Below are positions 36,286 through 44,144 of a stretch of 64,000 nt of DNA, one piece after another (position 1 is the stretch's first letter; every line of letters starts with the position of its first letter). The notes under the pieces were generated by a model that was not told where the DNA came from, made no database searches, and worked only from the letters and a program-made list of their open reading frames with translations. This DNA is from CBDCTM01 sp965222005 (GTDB lineage Bacteria; Bacteroidota; Bacteroidia; Chitinophagales; Saprospiraceae). The translations under genes were made by a program, and so were the position numbers. The stretch covers positions 3,782,001 to 3,846,000 of the forward strand of contig OZ244935.1 in NCBI GenBank assembly GCA_965222005.1, given 5' to 3'.

Positions 36286-36410
36286 ACCCAACGGTCTGCG
36301 TAAACGCCGTGCGGTTTACAAAGTGCTGAAAGGAACTACAAAATTCTTTATCAACCAAAAAGCATTTCGTCTTCCAAGTAGCCGCATGGACGCTTTACGC
36401 TTTGTTGGGC
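36286..36410 (-). other. attC-like site 36, long
   Basis: Left core acccaac, right core gttgggc. Owned by family C copy 3. Confidence 0.86.
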
Positions 36411-37223
36411 GCTGTTCCTTCCTTTTACAAATTTTTCAAAGGAACTATGAGGCTCCAATTTTCCAGGTTGCCCCAATGGAACCCAACAATTTTACCGGGT
36501 ATAAATATAACAATTTCCAGTCAACCGTAGCAAATTTGGTGTTTTACTTTTCAAAGTACTCTTGGTAGAATCTAATCATTCATTCCGCTTACCACTTCCT
36601 GATTAATCATTGAGATTAGCTAGGCCTTTTCATTATATTTTGTTGATTATCAGTGTTTTATGTATTTTTATGAAATGCAATTTAATATTTTTCAGGAGTT
36701 TAGCATTCTTGTTGCCCATGACTGAATTGGATTTTGGATTGAATTTCGACGAATCAACAATTTTAATGATCTTGTTACTTGTTGAGTAGTCTTGGAGTAG
36801 TCTTGATGAATGTAAGAGCGTGTTTGGAAATTGCTTTTGGAAGCAGTAGTAGTAAAATTTAATTTTGGGCGAAGCCTTTTTTTGAGGCATAGCCAACGCT
36901 ATGGCGATGAAAAATAATGAAGTACAGAATTAAATTTTGCACTAATGCGCCGAAGGGTAAATTCCAAACACGTTCTAAGAGTTTCAGTTGCTCACGTACT
37001 AAATCAGTTTTGGAGTATTTCAATTTTCTGTTGCTGTTAATCATTTTCATTGATAATTAAAAAGGCCGTCAGCTTACCCTGTAAATTATCTTTCAAATTT
37101 TTCAAATTTTTCAAGCGGGTAGGGGAGCCTCTTTTTTCGATAATCTGGGAGCTGCGATTTTTCAATTTCACTAAGTTGCTCTTGGTGCCAAATTCAAAAT
37201 TGTGGGTTGGGATTTTCCATAGC
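36411..37223 (-). other. ORF-less cassette, family C copy 3, carrying a MITE
   Basis: Matches family C except for the 160-base insertion at 36816-36975. The MITE and a one-base deletion near 36702 break the minus frame that is open in copy 2. Confidence 0.76.
36816..36975. mobile_element. IS5-like MITE
   Basis: 160 bases with terminal inverted repeats gagcgtgtttggaa and, in complement, gaacgtgtttggaa, flanked by a 3-base duplication taa. The termini and 3-base duplication fit IS5-family relatives. Sequence comparison with the uninterrupted family C copies gives exact ends. No coding capacity. Confidence 0.84.
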
Positions 37224-37348
37224 GCCCAACGGTCTGCGTAAACGCCGTGCGGCTTTCAAGGTGCTGAAAGGAACTACAAAATTCTTTATCAACCAAAAGG
37301 CATTTTATCTTCCAAGTAGCCGCATGGTCGTTTTACGCATTGTTGGGC
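37224..37348 (-). other. attC-like site 37, long
   Basis: Left core gcccaac, right core gttgggc. Owned by family C copy 4. Confidence 0.86.
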
Positions 37349-37993
37349 GCTGTTCCTTCCTTTTACAAATTTTTCAAAGGAACTATGAGGCTCCAATTTT
37401 CCAGGTTGCTTCAAAGGAACCCAACAATTTTACCGGGTATAAATATAACAATTTCCAGTCAACCGTAGCAACTTTGGTGTTTTACTTTTCAAAGTGCTCT
37501 TGGTAGAATCTAATCATTCACTCCGCTTACCACTTCCTGATTAATCATTGAGATTAGCTAGGCCTTTTCATTATATTTTGTTGATTATCAGTGTTTTATG
37601 TATTTTTATGAAATGCAATTTAATATTTTTCAGGAGTTTTAGCACCCTTGTTGCCCGTGACTGAATTGGATTTTGGATTGAATTTAGACGAATCAGCAAT
37701 TTTAATGATCTTGTTATTTGTTGAGTAGTCTTGGAGTAGTCTTGATGAATGTAAGAGTTTCAATTGCTCACGTGCTAAATCAGTCAGTTTTGGAGTATTT
37801 CAATTTTCTGTTGCTGTTAATCATTTTCATTGATAATTAAAAAGGCCGTCAGCTTGCCCTGTAAATTATCTTTCAAATTTTTCAAGCGGGTGGGGGAGTC
37901 TCTTTTTTAGTAATCTCGGAGCTGCAATTCACCAATATTTTTAAATTGCTCTTAGTGCCAAATTCAAGCTTGTGGGCTGGGATTTTCCATAGC
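37349..37993 (-). other. ORF-less cassette, family C copy 4
   Basis: Uninterrupted C unit. It has the same 4-base duplication as copy 1 in the would-be minus frame. No gene. Confidence 0.76.
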
Positions 37994-38061
37994 GCCCAAC
38001 GGTCGGTGCATATGCAGTGGCCGACTGAAAGGAGGGCATTGACATATGCACATTGTTAGTG
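37994..38061 (-). other. attC-like site 38, short
   Basis: Left core gcccaac, right core gttagtg. Owned by family B copy 5, the cassette next to the recombinase. Confidence 0.87.
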
Positions 38062-38563
38062 GTCGTATCTTTCCGGCGCCTCAGCGCCGGTTTTCCTTTC
38101 AGATGTTTTTGCTACCAAATTTTTCAATCAGTTCTCTTGCTAAATATATGAATTTTTTTCAAGATGTGTATTCCTGATGTTATTTTTTATGAGTCACCTC
38201 AGTTGTTTTGGAGTAATTTAGCAGAATAATTATTGATGCCTTTTTTGAGCCAGGCTTTCAGTTCTTGATTGTCAAAGAGCTTGATTAGGCCTGGTTGAAT
38301 TGTAATTGTCTGTAAATTATAGTTTTCAGGAATTTCAGTTCTTGTAATCAATTCAAGGAGTTTACCCGTATTCGAGTTCAACTCAAAATCAAAAAGGCCG
38401 TCAGTCGTGCTGTTCAAGAATTATTGCTGGTATCAATTTATCAATTTTATAAATTTATAAAGCGGGCTGGCAAGCTTATCAGGATGTTATTTTCCTTTTC
38501 AGATATTCAATTTATCACGATGCTGTTTGAAAAATAGGTAAGCTGCGGGATGATTTTCTATGT
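38062..38563 (-). other. Small-ORF cassette, family B copy 5 (first cassette)
   Basis: The cassette next to the recombinase gene, so probably the last inserted. Hairpin at 38073-38090, small frame at 38199-38417, end tgtccactaac at the attI-like core. Confidence 0.78.
38199..38417 (-). CDS. Possible small protein of family B cassettes
   Basis: 72 codons from TTG; the most diverged 72-codon copy (SNTGK, ITRTEIPEN), still open. Confidence 0.32.
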   Translation of the reverse strand: MNSTTDGLFDFELNSNTGKLLELITRTEIPENYNLQTITIQPGLIKLFDNQELKAWLKKGINNYSAKLLQNN

Positions 38564-38594
38564 CCACTAACTACTAATCCCCGTATTGCGTTTA
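38564..38594 (-). other. attI-like recombination site
   Basis: On minus the recombinase stop codon is followed after about 20 bases by a gttagtgg core, the boundary of the first cassette. No hairpin partner lies on the recombinase side, as expected for an attI rather than an attC. Confidence 0.65.
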
Positions 38595-40025
38595 AAAACT
38601 TCTCAACTCGAGTTTATCCAATGGACTCTCTATCTGCTCTATCCCCATATCCGTGATATGTGTATATACCTCCGTCGTCGATACTGACTCATGCCCCAGC
38701 AACTTTTGGATATACCTCAAATTTACACCTTTTTCCAACAAATGAGTAGCAAAACTATGCCGCAAAGTATGTACTGTAGCCCTTGGATTAACCCTCGATG
38801 CTTCCACCGCTCTCCTGAACAGTGCCTGTATACTTCTTACGCTATACCGCCCGCCCTGCTGCCCCTCAAATAGCCAGTAAGCAGGTGCATAGGTTTCATA
38901 ATAGCGCTCCAAGTATTTCCTCACTTTTTGAGAAAGTAAGGTATAGCGATCTTTCTTGCCCTTTCCACCTTTTACAAAAATGAAATTCCGCTCCGGAAGT
39001 ATATCCTTTTTCTGAAGATTGACCACCTCGCTAATCCGAAGCCCACCAGAATAAATGAGCAGCAATATACACTTGTGCTTTAGGTTTTGTACATGGTCCA
39101 GTAACCGACTCACTTCCCCTTCCGATAGCACCTGCGGCAGCTTTTTGGGCTTTTTGGGCCTGTCCAAATCGTATTTCATCCTTGACCGGCCTAGCACCTT
39201 TTCAAAGTAAAACTTTATTGCATTGATCATTTGATTTTGATAAGATTCTGAAATGTGATGCTCCCGGATTTGATACAACATAAAGCCTTTGACATGGTCT
39301 TCCGTTAGGTCTTGTGGGGCGAAATCCCTATTGGCTTCGTAAACCAAAAATTGCCGGAAACCGCTTTTGTAGCTCTTCACAGTCATCCAACTGTATCGCT
39401 TGAGCAAAAGCCGTTCTTCCAGCTGTACCATGGCTTCTTTTTGTACATCATTGAGGCGGAGGTGTAGTAGTTTGTTTTTCCTGACAACGCGCTTTGGCGA
39501 ATCTTTGGAGTAATTGGGATGAATGTATCGCGCTGGAATATCAGTTCGGAGTTCAAATGGAATGCATAGCTTTTTACCAAAGAATTCCTGGAGCCTTTGA
39601 ATGCTCTCCTGTACATAGGGTACACTCCAATATTTACCCTTCACCTGCCAGCGTCTTCCGCTGATTGATTTAATCGCCACTTGCCAGTCCCGCCTGAAAT
39701 AAGGCACATCAATTTTTAGCCACTCTGGATTCAACAGCTCTAGCTTTACCAGGTCTTGAGAATTGATAGGTGTTTGTGCTTCAGGGACTTGGAAAATAAA
39801 GCCCCAATCCTGATCCGACTTTTTCACTTCAATATCAAAATGAGCAAAGAGCGCTTGATAGGCCTGCTTGGTGGCCGGTATATGCCAACATCGAAGACTT
39901 TGGCTCCAGGCCCGCCCCGGTATTTGCCTGACCACCCGAGTAGCCTGTGGGTCGTTGGGTACATCTACCCGAATTCTGCTTTGAGATTTGTGGTGGATCA
40001 GCTGAACATATGCGGTGGTTTTCAT
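38592..40025 (-). CDS. Tyrosine recombinase of the cassette array (non-IntI type)
   Basis: Start chosen at ATG 40025 (MKTTAYVQLI), 25 bases downstream of a good promoter; 477 residues. The catalytic domain has R330 (GGLRISE), K355 (GGKGKKDR), H419 and R422 (VHTLRHSFATHLL), H445 (LGHES) and Y454 (VYTH). A SAM-like core-binding domain covers about 192-280. The roughly 35-residue insertion before the H-x-x-R box that marks integron integrases is absent. About 190 extra N-terminal residues hold two repeats (about 28-63 and 113-149) of the form P/S-GR-x-W...W-x-x-P, resembling HARP domains. It probably recombines the attC-like sites, inferred from position. It is transcribed in the same direction as the cassettes and ends at the attI-like core. 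Confidence 0.88.
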   Translation of the reverse strand: MKTTAYVQLIHHKSQSRIRVDVPNDPQATRVVRQIPGRAWSQSLRCWHIPATKQAYQALFAHFDIEVKKSDQDWGFIFQVPEAQTPINSQDLVKLELLNPEWLKIDVPYFRRDWQVAIKSISGRRWQVKGKYWSVPYVQESIQRLQEFFGKKLCIPFELRTDIPARYIHPNYSKDSPKRVVRKNKLLHLRLNDVQKEAMVQLEERLLLKRYSWMTVKSYKSGFRQFLVYEANRDFAPQDLTEDHVKGFMLYQIREHHISESYQNQMINAIKFYFEKVLGRSRMKYDLDRPKKPKKLPQVLSEGEVSRLLDHVQNLKHKCILLLIYSGGLRISEVVNLQKKDILPERNFIFVKGGKGKKDRYTLLSQKVRKYLERYYETYAPAYWLFEGQQGGRYSVRSIQALFRRAVEASRVNPRATVHTLRHSFATHLLEKGVNLRYIQKLLGHESVSTTEVYTHITDMGIEQIESPLDKLELRSF

Positions 40026-40042
40026 GATTGCATTTTTTGAAA

Positions 40043-40073
40043 CAAAACTATAAATAGAGAGAATACTTGGCAA
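40043..40073 (-). promoter_or_regulatory. Recombinase promoter
   Basis: On minus: TTG (40073-40071), a 20-base spacer, TAGTTTTG (40050-40043), about 17 bases upstream of the chosen ATG. Confidence 0.7.
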
Positions 40074-40102
40074 GCATAAACAACTGAAAATGTGTAGATT
40101 AT

Positions 40103-40135
40103 GAATAATAATCGTATATTAACGAATAATAACCG
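40103..40135. promoter_or_regulatory. Paired direct repeats upstream of the recombinase
   Basis: gaataataatcg (40103-40114) and gaataataaccg (40124-40135), 21 bases apart, about two helical turns, in the divergent region between the recombinase and the 40165 gene. Possible regulator binding sites. Confidence 0.45.
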
Positions 40136-40164
40136 TTGTTAACCGATAAATATCTTTTATACCT

Positions 40165-40551
40165 ATGCACTGTGTCCAATGCAATCAATTCATAAGAGGC
40201 CGATCCGATAAAAAATTCTGCTCCATCCAATGCAAAAACCAATTCCATCGAAACCTGAAAACCCAAAACCAATCCACCATTCAACAAATCGACCAGATTC
40301 TCCACCGCAATCACGCCATCTGCAGTGAGCTGATGCGCAATGAAAAAGGCCAAAAACAAATGTTCCCCAAACTACTGCTCGAAAAGATGGGCTTCAACTT
40401 TAACTATTTTACAGGCTCCTATTTCAATACCCAAAAGAAAGTTTATCACTATATTTATGATTACTCCTGGATGGAATTTAGCAATCGGGATGTGCTGATC
40501 ATCCGGCAGAGCAAAAGAAAAATTAAAGACATCCCTGATTTTCCGGACTAA
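40165..40551 (+). CDS. Small zinc-finger protein
   Basis: 128 residues. The N-terminus (MHCVQCNQFIRGRSDKKFCS) has a C-x2-C and a C-x3-C pair, a treble-clef or ribbon-type zinc site seen in many short Bacteroidota proteins. The rest is a helix and a strand-rich part with YIYDYSWMEFSNRDVLIIRQ. No catalytic motif. It diverges from the recombinase gene and is the first gene outside the array. Function unknown; nucleic-acid binding is plausible. Confidence 0.72.
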   Translation: MHCVQCNQFIRGRSDKKFCSIQCKNQFHRNLKTQNQSTIQQIDQILHRNHAICSELMRNEKGQKQMFPKLLLEKMGFNFNYFTGSYFNTQKKVYHYIYDYSWMEFSNRDVLIIRQSKRKIKDIPDFPD

Positions 40552-40584
40552 CGCCCATATTCAAAAACCTCTCAATGCAGCCGT

Positions 40585-41028
40585 ATGAAATTACTCTCAA
40601 TCTCCATTCTTAGCTTGTTTATCCTGTTTTTTTCCTGCGATGAAAAACAAAAAACACCAGATAACAAACCTGCCCTGCGCGATACCATCTCCCTACAATA
40701 TGGCGAGTCTGTACAATTAGCCAACGAGCAACTCAGTATCCATTTTCAAGATATCAATGAGAGTCGTTGCCCTAAGAATGTGACCTGCATCAGAGCCGGT
40801 GAAGCAGTGGCGAGCCTCCAAATCAATCAAAAAGCAACTACCCAATCTGCTGAATTACAAGCCAAAGGGCTTTGCTTCGATACGGATGGCTCCTGCGGCG
40901 AAACCAAAGAAGTGCTAGGCTATAGAATCAAACTGCTCTCCATTTCGCCCTATCCGGGTACCACCTCCAACGGCAAAGCCAAAGAGCAATATACCATCCA
41001 ACTGATAGTGGATAAATCGCAAAGCTGA
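40585..41028 (+). CDS. Lipoprotein with SRCP motif
   Basis: 147 residues. The lipoprotein signal ends in LFFSCD, the cysteine being the lipidation site. The mature domain has SRCPKNVTCIRAGEAVASLQ, a recurring Cys-containing motif in small exported proteins of unknown role, followed by a second Cys pair (LCFDTDGSCGE). Likely anchored in the outer or inner membrane facing the periplasm. 33 bases separate it from the preceding gene. Confidence 0.75.
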   Translation: MKLLSISILSLFILFFSCDEKQKTPDNKPALRDTISLQYGESVQLANEQLSIHFQDINESRCPKNVTCIRAGEAVASLQINQKATTQSAELQAKGLCFDTDGSCGETKEVLGYRIKLLSISPYPGTTSNGKAKEQYTIQLIVDKSQS

Positions 41029-41231
41029 TCCAATAACTGATTAAATGGCAGAGTTATTAATTTGTCACCCCTATGTTACTCCTCGCTCCGACTTACGTCT
41101 AAAGAGCATCAGAACAAATTGAATGAATAAAACCAACTCATCATACCTCCACGCTTCTTTGCTGCTTCCAATACATGGTACCTCAAACAGATACCTACCT
41201 AATATTTTTTTTTTAACAAAACTGAACAAGA

Positions 41232-42755
41232 ATGGCAATTAACCTCCTGGACCTCGTAAAAGGTCAACTAAGCGATAATCTTATCGGACAAGCCGCCAGC
41301 CTCATTGGCGAAAGTAAATCAGCTACCAGCTCTGCCCTGGGTAGCTTGCTTCCCACCATCCTGGGAAGTGTTATTAGTAAGGGCTCTACCCGAAGCGGTG
41401 CTTCCAGCATTCTGGATTTGATCAACACCGGCAAGCACGACGGAAGCGTTTTTGATGACCTTCCCAATATGTTAGGCTCCAGCTCGGCTTCAACAGGCTT
41501 GCTCAATACAGGAAAAGCACTACTGTCCACCTTTTTTGGCAACCGCCAAAATTCGATACTCGACAATTTGGTAAGCCTTACCGGCCTCAAACGCAACTCC
41601 ACTTCTTCCTTCCTCAGCATGTTGGCACCTCTCGTACTGGGAATGATCGGCAAGCAAGTGCGCAAAAACAAACTGGATGCCGGTGGCTTGATGGATCTGT
41701 TGACCGGACAGCGGTCAATAGTCGAAAAAGCCCTGCCCGCTGGCATGGGCAGCTTGCTGGGCTTTGCCGATACCGGCAGCAGAACTACCACTTCCAATTA
41801 TTCCTCCCACAGTAGCTCATCGGGCGGCGGCGGATGGCTAAAATGGGTGATTGGCTTGTTGGCACTGCTCCTTTTGGGGTACCTGCTGATGCGCGGCTGT
41901 GGCGGTGCCGACCGCACGGCTGACACTACCGAAATGCATGATGATGCCACCCAGGCTGTAAACCTAATGATTGACGCCTCTGGCAATCTGGTTGATGAAA
42001 CAGGAAAGATCATAGCTCGTGCAGGCCAGTTTGCCAAAGATGCCGCCGGCAACATCGTTGATGCGTCAGGGAAAATACTGTACCAGGCCGCTGATGTGGC
42101 CAAGCTCAACCTCAAAGTTCCCTCCGTTTCCATGTCGGCAAGTGCTGACAACAACACCAACATATCTGCTTCTGTGGACACTGAAATGATCACTATCAAT
42201 GCAAATGGTGATCTGGTGGACGCCAACGGTAAAATTTTGGCCAAAGCAGGGGAATTTTCCGAAAAGGACGGCTACTACGTGGATAAAAAAGGAAATCGCA
42301 TTGGCAAAATTTTCAAAAAAATTGGTGAAGCCATTGGTGATGCTGCCGAAGCTACTGGCAAAGCTGTTGGTAAAGCAGCTCAGGAAACAGGAGAGTTCTT
42401 CAAGAAAACCTTCTCCGGGATATTTACCAAAAAAGATCGCAGAGGCTACAAATACACCCTCCGCGATATTACCTTCAACCCGGAAAACCACCGCATCGTC
42501 GATTTCTCCAAAGCGGAGGTTGAGGGCCTGGCTCAGGCACTTCAAACACACAAAGATGCCAAAATCCAGGTACAGGTACACACCAATGATGCTTCTGGCA
42601 AAGAGGCCGAAAAACTTTCTGAAACTCGTGCCAAAGTAGTTGAACAAATGCTGATTACCCTGGGTGTGGATAAAAAACAGATATCCGCCAAAGGAATGGG
42701 CGACGGCGATAGTGCTAAAGCAGCTGGTGATAAAGTGGAGATTATGGTACAGTAG
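41232..42755 (+). CDS. DUF937 and OmpA domain protein
   Basis: 507 residues. Residues 1-170 are a DUF937 domain with several SILDLINTG / LGSLLPTILGS helices. A serine-glycine linker leads to one membrane segment (about 203-222, WLKWVIGLLALLLLGYLLMR). The middle holds repeats such as NLVDETGKIIARAGQF. The last 100 residues are an OmpA-like peptidoglycan-binding domain (ITFNPENHRIVDFSKAEVEG ... ISAKGMGDGD), with the order typical of that family. It probably links the inner membrane to the cell wall. A strong terminator follows. Confidence 0.85.
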   Translation: MAINLLDLVKGQLSDNLIGQAASLIGESKSATSSALGSLLPTILGSVISKGSTRSGASSILDLINTGKHDGSVFDDLPNMLGSSSASTGLLNTGKALLSTFFGNRQNSILDNLVSLTGLKRNSTSSFLSMLAPLVLGMIGKQVRKNKLDAGGLMDLLTGQRSIVEKALPAGMGSLLGFADTGSRTTTSNYSSHSSSSGGGGWLKWVIGLLALLLLGYLLMRGCGGADRTADTTEMHDDATQAVNLMIDASGNLVDETGKIIARAGQFAKDAAGNIVDASGKILYQAADVAKLNLKVPSVSMSASADNNTNISASVDTEMITINANGDLVDANGKILAKAGEFSEKDGYYVDKKGNRIGKIFKKIGEAIGDAAEATGKAVGKAAQETGEFFKKTFSGIFTKKDRRGYKYTLRDITFNPENHRIVDFSKAEVEGLAQALQTHKDAKIQVQVHTNDASGKEAEKLSETRAKVVEQMLITLGVDKKQISAKGMGDGDSAKAAGDKVEIMVQ

Positions 42756-42787
42756 GAAAAAGTCTATTGTAAAAATATTTCTAGCGC

Positions 42788-42819
42788 AACCCCGGACTTT
42801 TGATTGTCCGGGGTTTTTT
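42788..42819 (+). terminator. Intrinsic terminator after the DUF937-OmpA gene
   Basis: 10-bp stem aaccccggac / gtccggggtt with an 8-base loop, followed by a T run. Confidence 0.88.
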
Positions 42820-42871
42820 ATATTTGTGTGACAAATGTCTATCTCACACTCACTTGTTTAATCGCTCTGCT

Positions 42872-44137
42872 ATGAAAAAAATCTCCGCCACTCTGTTTAT
42901 ACTTACCCTTACCATTACAATGGGATGGGCACAAACACCCCCCACCGTTTCTCCTTGCTCGGCCGATCAAATTTTGGCTCGCAACGCCGCCGGCCTGACA
43001 GAAGCCTTGCAGGAAGATCAACAAAACGAAGCCTTTATCCAGGCATTTATTGAATCGCTGCACAGCCCCGAAGGCCCCGCAACACCACAGCCCGCTACCT
43101 ACACCATCCCCATCGTACTTCATGTTTTTCACCTCGGCGATGACGGGAAAATTGATATGGAGCAGGTACAATCAGGGCTCGAAATACTCAATGACGACTT
43201 CAATGGCCTCAACGATGGCTGGAATTCGATCGATCCCGATTTCGATGGCATTAAAGGTACCCTGGATATTGAATTCTGCCTGGCCAGCATCGACCCCGAA
43301 GGCAAGCCGACTACAGGGGTGTTGTATTATGAGGATGAAGAAGCTATCAATAATGAAGGAGATCTGTTTCAATATGCCTGGAACAATTACAAATACCTCA
43401 ACATCTATTTACCTAAATATGTATTTGGCGGCCCTTCCAATTTCACTGCCTATGCTTACTATCCAAGTACTGCCAATTCCAATCAAAACCGCGACGGCAT
43501 CTTTTACAGCTCCATCCGCTGGGGCTATGGCACTCACTCCGAGCTGAGCCCCGGGCAGGACTGGGCCTCCGTCATTTCACATGAAGCAGGCCATTGGCTC
43601 GACTTGCGTCATACCTTCGAAAATGGCTGCAGTAGTCCTGGCGATCTGGTAGATGATACCCCTTATACACTCGGCGGCAGCATCGAATTATCCGGCTGTG
43701 ATAATAACGACATGAGTTGCGGCCAGTCCACCAATGGCGAAAATTTTATGGATTACAACCACGATTGTAAAAAAATGTTTACCCAGGGCCAGGTAGAACG
43801 AATGATTGCAGCTTTGAATTTACCATCAAGAGCCCCGCTTTGGTCCACCAGCAATTTGCAAGCCACGGGCTGTGCCCTGCCTACTCATACCACAGAATTG
43901 GGGCAAAGCCAGCCAACTCTGGTCTATCCCAATCCCGCCCAGGAATGGGTGAATTTTCAATTTGACCAGGCACCCGAAACCTTTTCCATCTATGATCTTC
44001 ACGGTAAGCTGATGTACACCAGCACTCATCCGCAAGCCGTAATCACCCTCAACACTGGTCAAATACTACCGGGGATGTACTATTACACAGCAATCTTTGG
44101 CCAGGAAAAGCTGAACGGCAAATTTGTAGTGGAGTGA
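42872..44137 (+). CDS. M43-family zinc metalloprotease with T9SS sorting domain
   Basis: Start at ATG 42872, which begins a signal peptide (MKKISATLFILTLTITMGWA); 421 residues. The zinc site HEAGHWLDLRH (about 237-247) fits the HExxHxxGxxH-type metzincin motif of pappalysin-like M43 proteases, though position 7 is Leu rather than Gly. NFMDYNHDCKKMFTQGQ downstream contains the Met-turn. The C-terminus (VYPNPAQEWVNFQF ... LNGKFVVE) is a type A sorting domain for type IX secretion. It is an extracellular protease in this family. Confidence 0.9.
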   Translation: MKKISATLFILTLTITMGWAQTPPTVSPCSADQILARNAAGLTEALQEDQQNEAFIQAFIESLHSPEGPATPQPATYTIPIVLHVFHLGDDGKIDMEQVQSGLEILNDDFNGLNDGWNSIDPDFDGIKGTLDIEFCLASIDPEGKPTTGVLYYEDEEAINNEGDLFQYAWNNYKYLNIYLPKYVFGGPSNFTAYAYYPSTANSNQNRDGIFYSSIRWGYGTHSELSPGQDWASVISHEAGHWLDLRHTFENGCSSPGDLVDDTPYTLGGSIELSGCDNNDMSCGQSTNGENFMDYNHDCKKMFTQGQVERMIAALNLPSRAPLWSTSNLQATGCALPTHTTELGQSQPTLVYPNPAQEWVNFQFDQAPETFSIYDLHGKLMYTSTHPQAVITLNTGQILPGMYYYTAIFGQEKLNGKFVVE

Positions 44138-44144
44138 ACGAGGG

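Larger units (their letters stand above)
1..38571 (-). other. Integron-like cassette array (38 attC-like sites)
   Basis: Thirty-eight sites share one layout on the plus strand: a core ending AAC, a 5-base spacer, an 8-9 base box, a variable centre, the complementary box with one or two extra bases, a 3-base spacer, and a core beginning GTT. The extra bases are always on the right arm, so all sites point the same way. In classical attC sites the extra base lies in the left arm, which makes minus the canonical reading direction here and agrees with almost all cassette genes being on minus. Sixteen sites are short (about 66 bases) and 22 long (about 125). The two ends of a cassette match each other for 7-11 bases beyond the core, as expected of a circularising unit. 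The array continues past the left edge and stops at a tyrosine recombinase gene on the right. Confidence 0.88.

Noticed and set aside
381..37506. Plus-strand frames of 70-100 codons that read GLRKRRAAFKVLKG-like peptides at many places
   Set aside because: They run through the long attC sites and into different cassettes. The shared peptide is just the translated attC body, and the frames change partner with the cassette.
38592..40025. Interpretation of the recombinase as a chromosomal XerC/XerD acting at dif
   Set aside because: It has about 190 extra N-terminal residues, lies exactly at the end of the attC array, and no dif-like sequence is seen nearby.
41264..42647. Long minus-strand frames under the DUF937-OmpA gene
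   Set aside because: They are shadows of a well-supported gene with higher GC; their translations show no domain.
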